Notes under the pieces: generated by a model | Seen by the model: the letters and a program-made list of their open reading frames with translations, nothing else | Database searches by the model: none | Told to the model about the DNA's origin: nothing | Position numbers and translations under genes: made by a program | Shown here: one piece after another, positions 10,774 through 22,690 of the stretch | Layout: every line of letters starts with the position of its first letter | Position numbering within the stretch: the stretch's first letter is position 1 | Assembly (NCBI GenBank): GCA_025617745.1 | Contig: CM046871.1 | Location: 30,439,094-30,503,093, forward strand | Length of the DNA stretch: 64,000 nucleotides | Origin: Heliocidaris erythrogramma | Taxonomy: Eukaryota; Echinodermata; Echinoidea; Camarodonta; Echinometridae | Direction: 5' to 3'

Positions 10774-12049
10774 GAGGGAATTATTTTTCCTATTTTGCCT
10801 ACATATTATCGTTTCCAATTCTTGCATATTATTAGAGAGATGATCCATGTAGATTTGGTACTGTAACCGTGACGATGTACCATGAACATCTTTTTCATGT
10901 AATTTGATTTCTAAGATTTTGATTTAGACCACTTCTTCAGTACCCTATTTATGCAAATATGTTGCACGATAGGGATGACGATAGGGCTGAAGACGGCCGG
11001 CCCACAAACGACCGCGATAAGACAGCTTTCAGAATCCTAACAAAAGGTGGCGCTATAACATTTCACGCAATCACACCGTTGCACACAAGAGTCATTGTGT
11101 TTTTGTACGGCAAAGAGAGCTGAAAATGAGTTGGAAAACATTAGAGAGTTGTGGAGAGGGAGAGAAAGACAGAAAGGGAGGGAGAGACAGAGACAGAGAC
11201 AGAGAGAGAAAGGAAGAGAGAGATTGAGTCATGTTTGGTGGGATGAAGGAGAGTGTGAGAGAGAGAGCGAGTAATAAACAGAAGCATACCAACATATTAA
11301 TAGGTGAATATATAGTTTGATAATACAAATAGATAAATAGATAAAAAGATAGATAGAAACTGATAGATAGAAAGAAAGATAAATAAATTGATAGATAGAA
11401 AGATAGATAGATAGATAGATATATAGACAGATAGATAGATAGATAGACAGATAGGTAGATAGTTAGATAGACAGATAGATAGATAGATTGATAGTTAGAC
11501 AGATAGATAGATAGATAGATAGACAAATAGATAGATAGATAGGCTGACGAGGGAGGAGGAGGGCATCGTAAGGACGTAGCGTGGTGTACAAGTAATCTAC
11601 AAGCACAGACCCTAATTTGACACTTTATCAGGAAATCATTTTGTTTTGAGAGAAGCCTATTAAGCTACCTACTGGTCGTGTCAATATAGCAGCTATATAG
11701 TACAGGGTCCATGGAAGTCAGTACATACACTCTTTTACGGCTGACCAGGGTTTGTTCCTGCAAAGTAGTGTAGAAAAGGGGGAGAGCGAGAAATATGAGA
11801 GAGCGAGAGAGGGAGGGGGGATGAATCGAAGAGATTGAGGCGAGAGAAAGAGGGAATGGTTTTGTACATGGGATATATACAATAGAGAAGGGAGAGGGAG
11901 AAGGAGAGAGAGAAAAAGAAAGAAAACAGAGAGCTAGGATAAGATGAGAGAGAAATGGAAAGATGTAGCCATAGATAAGCAAATGCAACCGAGTTTTCTA
12001 TAATAGATCCACAATGTACTATTCCTGATATATACATCGAACAATGAAT

Positions 12050-12951
12050 CTAAGACAACTATCCCCTGACAATAACAGCCCTAGGAAAATTACCCCAGGA
12101 CAATTACCCGATGGACAATTACCCCCAGGACATTTACCCCGTAAATTTAACCCCCGTAAAGTTAACCCGTAGCACAATTAGCCCCAGGTACCCCCAGGAC
12201 ACTACAGCCTCATCCACCCCCCCCCCCCCCAATCCCCTCGCCCGATTATAAGAAGTGCGAAGACGACCTTAAGTGCCCCCACATTTTCAAGTACCCCCAG
12301 CCTTTTCCCTTCTAATAAGTGCCCTTGTGACATCTAATAAGTGCTTTTATTTTACTCCCGATATTGGTCTTCCTTTTTTATTTCTAATAAGGGCCCATTC
12401 CTCGTCTTTGACCTTTGATAGGTCACCTATTTCTTTCCGATAACAGCCCCTTTCCATCTCTGATAAATGCCTCCCTTCTCTTCCAGCAAATGCCCCTTTT
12501 TGTCTCGAATTGGTAGCCTTTCCCGTTTTCATCTTCTCAAATGTACACTGTTTGAAACCTACTTTAGCATTGTCGCTTTTTATATGCACTTTTAAAGTTC
12601 TCAAAAATGTCGTATCCAGAGCAATTGAAAATGGGCTCTTAATTTATAAGAGGTGAAAAGGTGTAGTTATCAGGAGGGGGAAAGGGCATTTAGAAACAAA
12701 AATGGAAAATTAATTGAAAAGAAAACGCGGGCACTTACCACATCTGAATGGGGCACTTAGAAGTAACAAGGCATTAATTTGGGGTATACTTTAAAATGTG
12801 AGGGCACTGTGCCCCCTGCCCCCATGTAGCGCCATCTCTACCCTTTATAAGATGGGGACTGTCCCAGGGGTATCTTGGGCTAATTGTGCGAGGGTAACTT
12901 TCCGGATGGGGTAATAGGCCGGGAGGCCCCTAATAGGGGTAATCGTCTTAG
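12050..12951 (+). mobile_element. Foldback element copy 4
   Basis: This is the tandem-duplicate partner of the copy at 9879-10773. It differs by a C-run near 12215-12230 and by a deletion in the outer right arm near 12930, where one subrepeat containing TTGTCTTA is missing. Confidence 0.65.
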
Positions 12952-13352
12952 GAGGGAATTATTTTTCCTATTTTGCCTCCATATTTTCGTTTCCAATTCT
13001 TGCATATTATTAGAGAGATGATCCATGTAGATTTGGTACTGTAACCGTGACGATGTACCAAGAACATCTTTTTCATGTAATTTGATTTCTAAGATTTTGA
13101 TTTAGACCACTTCTTAAGTACCCTATTTATGCAAATATGTTGCACGATAGGGATGACGATAGGACTGAAGACGGCCTGTCCACAAACGACCGCGATAAGA
13201 GAGCTTTGAGAATCCTAACAAAAGGTGGCGCTATAACATTCCACGCTATCACACCATTGCACACAAGAGTCATATGTGTACGACAAAGAGAGCTAAAAAT
13301 GCGTGGGAAAACATAATAGAATTGTGGAGAGGGAGACAAAGACAGGGTATGA

Positions 13353-13393
<41 letters not shown>

Positions 13394-13397
<4 letters not shown>

Positions 13398-13980
13398 TAA
13401 TAAACAGAAGCATACTAACATATTAATAGGTGAATATATAGTTTGATACAAATAATAGCTGGATAGATAGACAGATAGATAGATAGACAGATAAACAGGT
13501 AGGTAGATAGATAGATAGATAGATAGACAGATAGATATATAGATAGAAAGATAGAAAGATAAAAAGATAGATAAATAGATAGATAGGTAGAAAGATAGAT
13601 AAATAGGTAAGTGGATAGGTGGACAGATAAATAGAGAGAGAGAGAGAGAAAGAGATGGAGAGTAATAAATAGAAGCATACTAACATATTAATAGGTGAAT
13701 ATATAGTTTGATACAAATAATTAGATAAATAGATAAATAGATAGATAGATAGGTAGATAAACAGGTAGGTAGATAGATAGATAGATAGATAGACAGATAG
13801 ATATATAGATAGAAAGATAGAAAGATAAAAAGATAGATAAATAGATAGATAGGTAGAAAGATAGATAAATAGGTAAGTGGATAGGTGGACAGATAAATAG
13901 AGAGAGAGAGAGAAAGAAATGAAGAGTAATAAACAGAAGCATACTAACATATTAATAGGTGAATATATAGTTTGATACAA
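13394..13980 (+). repeat. 264-bp subunit in tandem
   Basis: The phrase AGAGTAATAAACAGAAGCAT occurs at about 13395, 13659 (one change) and 13924. Each is followed by CATATTAATAGGTGAATATA and by GATA tracts with the same irregularities. This is local expansion of part of the array unit (the end of the GA stretch plus the start of the GATA tract). Confidence 0.75.
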
Positions 13981-14380
13981 ATAATTAGATAAATAGATAA
14001 ATAAATAGATTGAAAGATAGAGAGATGGAAAGATAGATAGATAGGCAGGTAGATAGATAGATAGGTAAATAGATAGATAGATAGTCAGATAGATAGATAG
14101 ATAGATATACAGACATATAAATAGATAGATAGATAGATATAGAAGTAGTCTGCCAGCACAGACCCTAATTTGACACTTTATCAGGAAATCATTTTGCCTT
14201 GAGAGAAGCCTATTAAGCTAGCTACTGGTCGTGTCAATATAGCAGCTATAAAGTACAGGGTCCATGGTGGTCAGTGCAGACACTCTTTTACGGCTGACAT
14301 CCAAGAAATTGAAGCGAGAGAAAGAGGGAATGGTTTTGTACATGGAATATATACAATAGAGAAAGGGGGAGAGGGAGAAG

Positions 14381-14414
<34 letters not shown>

Positions 14415-14526
14415 AACAGAGAGCTAGGATAGGAGGAGAAAGAAATGGAAAGATGTAGCAACCGAGTTTTCTATAATAGATCCACAATGTACTATACCTG
14501 ATATATACATGCATTGAACTATGAAT

Positions 14527-16210
14527 CTAAGACAACTATCCCCTGACAATAACAGCGCTAGGAAAATTACCCCAGGACAATTACCCGATGGACAATTACC
14601 CCCAGGACATTTACCCCCGTAAATTTATCTCCCGTAAAGTTAACCCGAAGTCCCAGGCATCCCAGGACACTACAGCCTGGTACCCCTCCTCCTCCTCCCC
14701 CCCCCCCCCCCGCCCGATTATATGAAGTGAGAAGACGACGTTAAGTGCCCCCACATCTTCAAGTACCCCAGCCTTTTTTCCTTCTGATTAGTTCCCACTT
14801 TCCTATTCTGATAAATAGAATTTGAACCTGTAAGAGCTCATTGTATATCTCATAAGTGCCCCCTTTCCCTTCTAATAAGTGCCCCTGTGACATCTAACAA
14901 GTGCTTTTGTTTCACGCCCGATATTGGTATTCATTTTATATTTCTAATAAGGGCCCATTCCTCCTCTTTGACCTTTGATAGGTCAAATTTTTCTTTCTGA
15001 TAACTGCTCCTTTTCATATCTGATAAGTGCCGCCCTTTTCTTCAAATAATTGTCCGCTTTCCTCTTCTCAGATGTACACTTTTCGAAACCTACGTCAGCA
15101 TTGTCGCTTATATGCACTTTTAACCCTAATAGGCCCGGGGGCGGATTCCCCCCCCCCCCCTCGACGTTTCGCGTAATATGTTCGCATCGCGAAAAGCAGT
15201 CACCACGCCGCTTCACTACTTTTTTCTTTCAAGTCTTGCGCAACTTTTGAGACCAAATTTGTGATGTCCGCGCGTGCGGTTCCGGAGTTACGCAACATTT
15301 CGTAAGTGCATGTCACACCCAAAATTGCTCAAAAACGTGATTTCGTGTACAAATCCAATGCAAATTGTGTTTCCAGCTAAAATTCATAAATGTTTCATTA
15401 TTTTTACTTTTACTGTTTAAAAACAATTAATTTTATGTTGTTTATGATTAAAATAGTGTCGCCGACGAATTCCATCGAAAAAACAATAAAAAACAAAAAG
15501 TCGAAAAACAAAGAAATACATAAGAAATTTAAAAAAACAATAAAATATATAAGAAAAAAAGGATTTTACAGAATTTCTTTTTTGGTTTATTTGATCAGAA
15601 TCTGACAAAGAGTCTCTATACAAAAAATTAGCAGTTTTGGGGCTTTATTTAATTAATTAGAGCAAACCATTAATTTTATGCATAAATTAGCATAATTAAT
15701 TAGTTGTGACATTTTTCGGGAGAAATTGACTATTTGTAGATTACGTGGTCGGCGGACGTGTGTGCCGATTTTCGTTGCGAATGCGCAGTGGACGGCCGAG
15801 ATCTAAGGGGGGGGGCGGAATCAGCCCCCCCCCCCCCGGCTGTGAGATGGGTCTAAATAACCGGCTCTATTAGGGTTAAAGTTCTCAAAAATGTCATATC
15901 CAGAGCAATTGAAAATATGCTCTTATAAGAGGTGAAAAGGTGTAATTATCAGGAGGGGAAAGGGCGTTTAGAAACAAAAAGAGAAACTTCATTGAAAAGA
16001 AAACGCGGGCACTTACCACATCTGAATGGGGCACTTAGAAATATCAAGGGGCATTTGGGGTATACTTTAAAATGTGAGGGGACTGTGCCCCCAGCCCCCA
16101 TGTAGCGCCACCTGTGCCCTTAATAAGATGGGGACTGTCCTGTGGGTACTTAGGGCTAATTGTGCCAGGGGGTAACTATCCTGATGGGGTAATAGACCGG
16201 GGGTAATTGT
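14527..16210 (+). mobile_element. Foldback element copy 5, interrupted by a TTAA/CCC MITE
   Basis: The left arm starts CTAAGACAACTATCCCC at 14527 and includes the variant CCCGAAGTCCCAGG. A 752-bp insert (15124-15875) splits the central CACTTTTAAAGTTC phrase. The right arm resumes at 15880 and fades near 16210, where the last GTCTTAG subrepeats are missing. Confidence 0.6.
15124..15875. mobile_element. piggyBac-like MITE
   Basis: Intact copies of the host repeat read GCACTTTTAAAGTTCTC. Here TTAA occurs at both borders (15120-15123 and 15876-15879). The insert begins CCCTAATAGGCC and ends GGCTCTATTAGGG, so the inverted end is CCCTAATAG. A TTAA duplication plus CCC-starting ends is the piggyBac signature. 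Inside are a C-run near 15160 and matching G- and C-runs near 15810-15837. The interior is AT-rich with no transposase frame. It is therefore non-autonomous. Confidence 0.75.
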
Positions 16211-16885
16211 TTTCCCGTTTTGCCTACATATTTTAGTTTCCATTTCTTGCATATCATGAGATAGATGATCCATGTAGATTTGGTACTGTGACCGTGACGA
16301 TGTACCAAAAACATCGCTTTCATGTCAATTTGTCTCTAAGATTTTAATTTAGATCAATTTTTAAGTGCTCTACCTATGCAAATATGTTGCACGATAGGGT
16401 TGACGATATGGTTGACGATAGCTGGTCCACAAACGACCGCGATAAGACAGCTTTAAGAATCCTAACATGAGGTGGCGCTGTAACATTCCACGCAATCACA
16501 CCATTGCACACAAGAGTCATGTGTACGACAAAGAGAGCTAAAAATGCGTGGGAAAACATAATAGAGTTGTGGAGAAGGAGAGAAAGACAGGGTATGAGAG
16601 GGAGAGGGAGAGAGAGAGATTAATAAACAGAAGCATATTAATAGGTGAATATATAGTTTGATACAAATAGTTAGATAAATACATGTACATAAATAGATAG
16701 ATATATAAAAACAAAGATAAATATTCAATAGATATATAGAAAGATAGATAGATAGATAGAAAGATAGATAAATAGATAGATATGTATCAAGATAGATAAA
16801 TAGGTAAATGGATAGATAGACAGATAGATAGATAGACAGATAGATAGATAGACAAAGAGATAGATAGATAGAAAAATAGATAGGC

Positions 16886-16921
<36 letters not shown>

Positions 16922-17041
16922 TGGTAAATATATAGATAGATAGATAGATAGACAGACAGATAGATAGATAGATAGACAGATAGATAGATAGATAGACAGA
17001 CATATATATATATATATATATATATATAGATAGATAAATTC

Positions 17042-17466
17042 ATAATGTTCCACGTATTGGCATAGGCTATGATGATATCAAAATAAAGGATGACTGAAAT
17101 GCATTGATTGCCAATTACAGAAATTTTATTCTCCAAATTTTCGGGGGTCCTCCCCCTTCGTCAGGGAAAACGTGAAGTGATTTCGACTGATAACAAACAA
17201 TAATAAAATAAAAGCAAACGCAGTCTAAGCGTATATTGCAAATGCATTATGCGCTAGTGTTGCTGAGGTTAAAATTAGGCATTATGACGTAATAATGTAT
17301 ATTATAGGTAAATGGACGTCTGTATATCTATCTATATAGATAGAAACAATTAATGAATTCCAGAGAAGACATTGGTAATGCATCGAATTCCAACTTTTAT
17401 ATTTATTTTCACCAAATTTTCGATCCTCACGGATCTTCCTCAGGGTAATGAACAAATATCATCATA
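17042..17466 (-). mobile_element. Penelope-like remnants with hammerhead-like motifs (tentative)
   Basis: Two related stem-loop signatures lie on the minus strand at 17139-17164 and 17418-17443. Each reads CTGANGAAG, a 5-bp stem, then CGAAAATTTGG. The stems are GGGGG/CCCCC and GATCC/GGATC. They sit between (TA)n/(GATA)n tracts, which are favoured landing sites of Penelope-like elements. Hammerhead motifs are known in the terminal repeats of such elements. The extra A after CTGANGA departs from the usual ribozyme core, so activity is doubtful. Confidence 0.35.
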
Positions 17467-18144
17467 TCTATATAGATAGATAGATATACAGACAGATAGA
17501 TAAATAGATAGTTAGATAGATAGGCTGACGAGAGAGAAGGAGGAAATGGTAAGGACATAGCGTCGTGTAGAAGTAGTCTGCCACCACAGACCCTAATCTA
17601 TCAGGAAATAATTTTGTCTTAAGAGCAGCCTATTAAGCTAGCTACTGGTCTTGTCAATATAGCAGATATATAATACAGGGTCCATGGTGGTCAGTGCAGA
17701 CACTCTTTTACGGCTAACCAGGGTTTGTTCCTGCAAACTAGTGTAGAAAAGGGAGAGAGAGAGAAACATGAGAGAGCGAGAGAGGGAGGGGGATGAATCA
17801 GAGAGTTGAGGCGAGAGAAGAAGGGAATGGTTTTGTACATGGGATATATACAATAGAGAAAGGGAGAGGGAGAAGGAGAGAGAGAGAAAGAAAGAAACAG
17901 AGAGCTAGGATAAGATGAGAGAGGAATGGAAAGATGTAGCCATAGATAAGCAAATGCAACCGAGTTTTCTATAATAGATCCACAATGTACTATTCCTGAT
18001 ATATACATCGAACTATGAATCTATTGGGGTGTTGCAAGAACGTTGAGATTGATTGCAAGTTGCAACTGATCAGTACTGACCAATCAAAATCATTGTTGCA
18101 AGCGCATCTTCTTGAATGGGCAGACCCTGAACCATTCACAATGG

Positions 18145-18737
18145 TTGGTCTTCCCTTTGTATTTCTAATAAGGGCCCATTCCTCGTCTTTGACCTTTGAT
18201 AGGTCACCTATTTCTTTCCGATAACAGCCCCTTTCCATCTCTGATAAATGCCTCCCTTCTCTTCCAGCAAATGCCCCTTTTTGTCTCGAATTGGTAGCCT
18301 TTTCCCGTTATCATCTTCTCAAATGTACACTGTTTGAAACCTACTTTAGCATTGTCGCTTTTTATATGCACTTTTAAAGTTCTCAAAAATGTCGTATCCA
18401 GAGCAATTGAAAATGGGCTCTTAATTTATAAGAGGTGAAAAGGTGTAGTTATCAGGAGGGGGAAAGGGCATTTAGAAACAAAAATGGAAAATTAATTGAA
18501 AAGAAAACGCGGGCACTTACCACATCTGAATGGGGAACTTAGAAGTAACAAGGGGCATTTGGGGTATACTTTAAAATGTGAGGGCACTGTGCCCCCTGCC
18601 CCCATGTAGCGCCACCTCTGCCCTTTATAAGATGGGGGCTGTCCCAGGGGTATCTTGGGCTAATTGTGCGAGGGTAACTTTCCGGATGGGGTAATAGGCC
18701 GGGAGGCCCCTAATTGTCTTAGGGGTAATCGTCTTAG
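18145..18737 (+). mobile_element. Foldback element copy 6, left arm replaced
   Basis: The copy resumes in the middle of the left inner arm (TTGGTCTTCCCTTTGTATTT) after about 120 bp of unrelated sequence (18020-18144, containing TTGCAAGTTGCAACTGATC). It then runs to GTCTTAG at 18737. It is closest to the copy at 12050-12951. Confidence 0.6.
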
Positions 18738-19136
18738 GGGGAAATTATTTTTCCTATTTTGCCTACATATTTTCGTTTCCAATTCTGGCATATTATTAGA
18801 GAGATGATCCATGTAGATTTGGTACTGTAACCGTGACGATGTACCAAGAACATCTTTTTCATGTAATTTGATTTCTAAGATTTTGATTTAGACCACTTCT
18901 TAAGTACCCTATTTATGCAAATATGTTGCACGATAGGGATGACGATAGGACTGAAGACGGCCTGTCCACAAACGACCGCGATAAGAGAGCTTTGAGAATC
19001 CTAACAAAAGGTGGCGCTATAACATTCCACGCTATCACACCATTGCACACAAGAGTCATGTGTACGACAAAGAGAGCTAAAAATGCGTGGGAAAACATAA
19101 TAGAGTTGTGGAGAAGGAGAGAAAGACAGGGTATGA

Positions 19137-19194
<58 letters not shown>

Positions 19195-19378
19195 CGGCTG
19201 ACGAAGCATACTACCATATTAATAGTTGATACAAATAGATAAATAGATAAACAGGTAGATAGATAGATAGATAGAAAGAAAGATAAAGAAATAGATACAT
19301 AAAGATAAATAGGTAGATAAATAGGTAGGTAGAAAGATAGGTTTATAGATAGTTAGATAAATAGATAGATAGATAGAC

Positions 19379-19409
<31 letters not shown>

Positions 19410-19476
19410 CAGATAGATAGTTAGAAAGATATACATATAGATAGATAGATAATTGTCTTACGGGTAATCGTCTTAA

Positions 19477-19801
19477 AGTTCTCAAAAATGTCATATCCAG
19501 AGCAATTGAAAATGTTCTCTTTATAAGAGATGAAAAGGTGTTATTATCAGGAGGGGATATGGCGTTTAGAAACAAAAATAGAAACTTCATTGAAAAGAAA
19601 ACGCGGGCACTTACCACATCTGAATGGGCACTTAGAAGTATCAAGGGGCATTTGGGGAATACTTTAAAATGTGAGGGCACTGTGCCCCCAGCCCCATGTA
19701 GCGCCACCTCTGCCCTTAAAAAGATGGGGACTGTCTTGGGGGTACTTAGGGCTAATTGTGCCAGGGGTAACTATCCTGATGGGGTAATAGACCGGGTGTA
19801 A
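19477..19801 (+). mobile_element. Foldback element copy 7, right half
   Basis: It starts at AAAGTTCTCAAAAATGTCAT, straight after a GATA tract and a short GTCTTA fragment. It runs through the GGGCACTT subrepeats to GTAATAGACCGGGTGTAATTA. The left arm is missing. Confidence 0.55.
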
Positions 19802-20280
19802 TTATTTTTCCCGTTTTGCCTACATATTTTCATTTCCACTTCTTGCTTATCATTATATAGATGATCCATGTAGATTTGGTACTGTGACCGTGACGATGTA
19901 CCAAAAACATCGTTTTCATGTAATTTGATCTCTAAGATTTTGATTTAGATCACTTCTTAAGTACTCTATTTATGCAAATATATTGCACAATAGGGTTGAC
20001 GATAGAGTTGACGACGGCCGGTCCACAGACGACCGCGATAAGACAGCTTTAAGAATGCTAACACAAGGTGGCGCCATATCATTTCACGCAATCACATCGT
20101 TGCACACAAGAGTCATTGTGTTTTTGTACGACAAAGAGAGCTGAAAATGCGTGGGAAAACATTAGAGAGTTGTGGAGAGGGAGAGAAAGACAGAGGATGA
20201 GAGGAAGTCAAACAGAGAGAGACAGAGAGAGAGAGCGATTGAGTCATATTTGGTGGTATGAAGAAGAAGAAGAAGAATTC

Positions 20281-20408
20281 AACCCCTTAAAACTAACCGT
20301 AGCACATTAGCCCAGGGTACCCCAAGGACACTACAGCCTCCTACCCACCCCCTCGCCCACAGCTTCGCCCGATTATAAGAAGTTACGAAGACGACGTTAA
20401 GTGCCCCC
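20281..20408 (+). mobile_element. Foldback element copy 8, short left fragment
   Basis: It carries AACTAACCGTAGCACATTAG, ACACTACAGCCTCCTACC and GATTATAAGAAG..GACGACGTTAAGTGCCCC. It ends at the breakpoint of the inverted segment that follows. Confidence 0.55.
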
Positions 20409-20414
20409 CACAAC

Positions 20415-20986
20415 ACAAACAAGTGTCCCTTATTAGAAAATAAAAAAGGAAGACCAATATCGAGAGTGAAACAAAAGCACTTGTTAGATGTCATAAGGGC
20501 ACTTATTAGAAGGAAAAGGGGCACTTATGAGATATACAATGAGCTCTTACAGGTGTAAATTCTATTTATCAGAGAATAGGAAAGGGGGAACTAATCAGAA
20601 GGAAAAAAGACTGGGGGTACTTGAAGATGTGGGGGCACTTAACGTCGTCTTCGCACTTCTTATAATCGGGCGAGGGGGGGGGGGGGGGTAGCAGGCAGTA
20701 GTGTCCTGGGTACCTGGGACTTCGGGTTAACTTTACGGGAAATAAATTTACGGGGATAAATGTCCTGGGGGTAATTGTCCATCGGGGAATTGTCCTGGGG
20801 TAATTATCCTAGGGCTGTTTTTTTTTAGGGTATAGTTTGTCTTAGATTCATAGTTCAATGCATGTATATATCAGGTATAGAACATTGTGGATCTATTATA
20901 GAAAACTCGGTTGCATTTGCTTATCTATGGCTACATCTTTCCATTTCTCTCTCCTCCTATCCTAGATCTCTGTTTCTTTCTTTCTT

Positions 20987-21045
<59 letters not shown>

Positions 21046-21092
21046 CTTCTCCTCTCCTCTTCCTCTATTGTATATATCCCATGTATATGATA
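20415..21092 (-). repeat. Inverted segment of the array unit
   Basis: Relative to all other units, this stretch is reverse-complemented. Read on the minus strand it gives, in order, ATATATACAATAG, a GA-rich stretch (CT-rich on the plus strand at 20985-21060), the AGATGTAGCCATAGATAAGC phrase, CTAAGACAAACTATACCC, the GGACAATTACCCCC subrepeats, and the inner TAAGTGCCCC arm. The plus-strand array resumes at 21093 with ATGTTTTGCCTACATAA. Confidence 0.75.
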
Positions 21093-21538
21093 GATGTTTT
21101 GCCTACATAATTTCGTTTCCATTTCTTGCATATTATTAGATAAATGATCCATGTAGATTTGGTACTGTGACCGTGACGATGTACCAAAAACATCGTTTTC
21201 GTGTAGTTTGATCTCTGAGATTTTGATTTAGACCACTTCTTAAGTACTCTATTTATGCAAATATGTTGCACGATAGGGTTGACGACGGCCAGTCCACAAA
21301 CGACTGCGATAAGACAGCTTTAAGAATGCTAACACAAGGTGGCGCCATATCATTTCAAGCAATCTCATCGTTGTACACAAGAGTCATTTTGTTTTTGTAC
21401 GACAAAGAGAGCTGAAAATGCGTGGGAAACATGAGAGGGTTGTGGAGAGGGAGAGAAAGATAGAGAGTGATGGTTAGATAGACGCAGAGAGAGAGAGAGA
21501 GAGAGAGCGATTGAGTCATGTTTGGTGGGATGAAGAAG

Positions 21539-21569
<31 letters not shown>

Positions 21570-22362
21570 TAATAAACAAAAGCAGACTAACATATTAATA
21601 GGTGAATATGTAGTTTGATACAAATATATAAATAGATAGACAGATAGATAGCTAGATAGATGAAAAGAAAGATAAATAAATAGATAGATAGAAAGATAGA
21701 TATAGAGATAGATAAATAGGTAGATAGACATATAGACAGATCGATAGATAGATAGATAAATAAATAGATAGACAGATAGATATATAGATAGATAGTTAGA
21801 TAGACAGATAATAGATAGATAGACAGATAGATAGACAAATAGACAGACAGATAGGCTGACGAGGGAGGGGGAGGGAATCGTAAGGACGTAGCGTGGTGTA
21901 GAAGTACTCTGCAGGCACAAACCCTAATTTGCCACTTTATCAGAAAATCATTTTGTCTTGAGAGAAGCCTATTAAGCTACCTACTGGTCGTGTCAATATA
22001 GCAGCTATATAGTACAGGGTCCATGGTAGTCAGTGCATACACTCTTTTACGGCTGACCAGGGTTTGTTCCTGCAAACTAGTGTAGAAGAGGGCGAGAGAG
22101 AGAGAGAGAGGGGGGGGGGAGAGGGAGGGGGGGAGATAAGTCCAAGAGATTGAGCCGAGAGCAGGAGGGAATGGTTTTGTACATGGGATATATACAATAG
22201 AAAGAGGGGAGAGGGAGAAGGAGAGAGATAGAGAGAAAGAAACAGAGAGCTAGGATAAGAGGAGAGAGAAATGAAAAGATATAGCCATAGATAAGCAAAT
22301 GCAACCGAGTTTTATATAATAGATCCACAATGTACTATACCTGATATATTCATCGAACTATG

Positions 22363-22690
22363 CCCTGACAATAACAGCCCTAGGAAAATTACCCCATGAT
22401 ATGACAATTACCCGAAGGACAATTACCCACAGGACATTTAACCCCATAAATTGAACCCCGTAAAGTTACCCGTAGCACAATTAGCCCCAGGTACCCCCAG
22501 GACACTACAGCCTCCTACAACCCCCCCCCCCCTCCTCGCCCACAGCTTCGCCCGATTACGAAGACGACGTTTAGTGCCCCCACATCTTAAAGTACCCCAG
22601 CCTTTTTTCTTCTGATAAGTTTCCCCCTTTCCTATTCTGATTAATCGAATTTGCACCTGTGAGTGCTCATTGTATATCTCATAAGTGCCC
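22363..22690 (+). mobile_element. Foldback element copy 9, left half
   Basis: It runs from CCCTGACAATAACAGCCCTA through the CCCC subrepeats and the GATTACGAAGACGACGTTTA phrase to CTCATAAGTGCCCCTTGAA. It then joins directly to a module-E (GA)n segment. The right arm has been deleted. Confidence 0.55.

Larger units (their letters stand above)
8900..13260 (+). repeat. Recent tandem duplication with a period of about 2,170 bp
   Basis: Positions x and x+2170/2171 match almost base for base from about 8900 to 11090. For example, CATGTTTGGTGGGATGAAGG is at 9061 and 11231, and ATAACAGCCC is at 9901 and 12072. Even the irregular order of GATA, GACA, TTGATA and GTTAGA units in the microsatellite is shared. 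Microsatellites change quickly, so the duplication must be young. A third relative, close in the foldback and E modules, lies at about 17700-19130. Confidence 0.85.
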
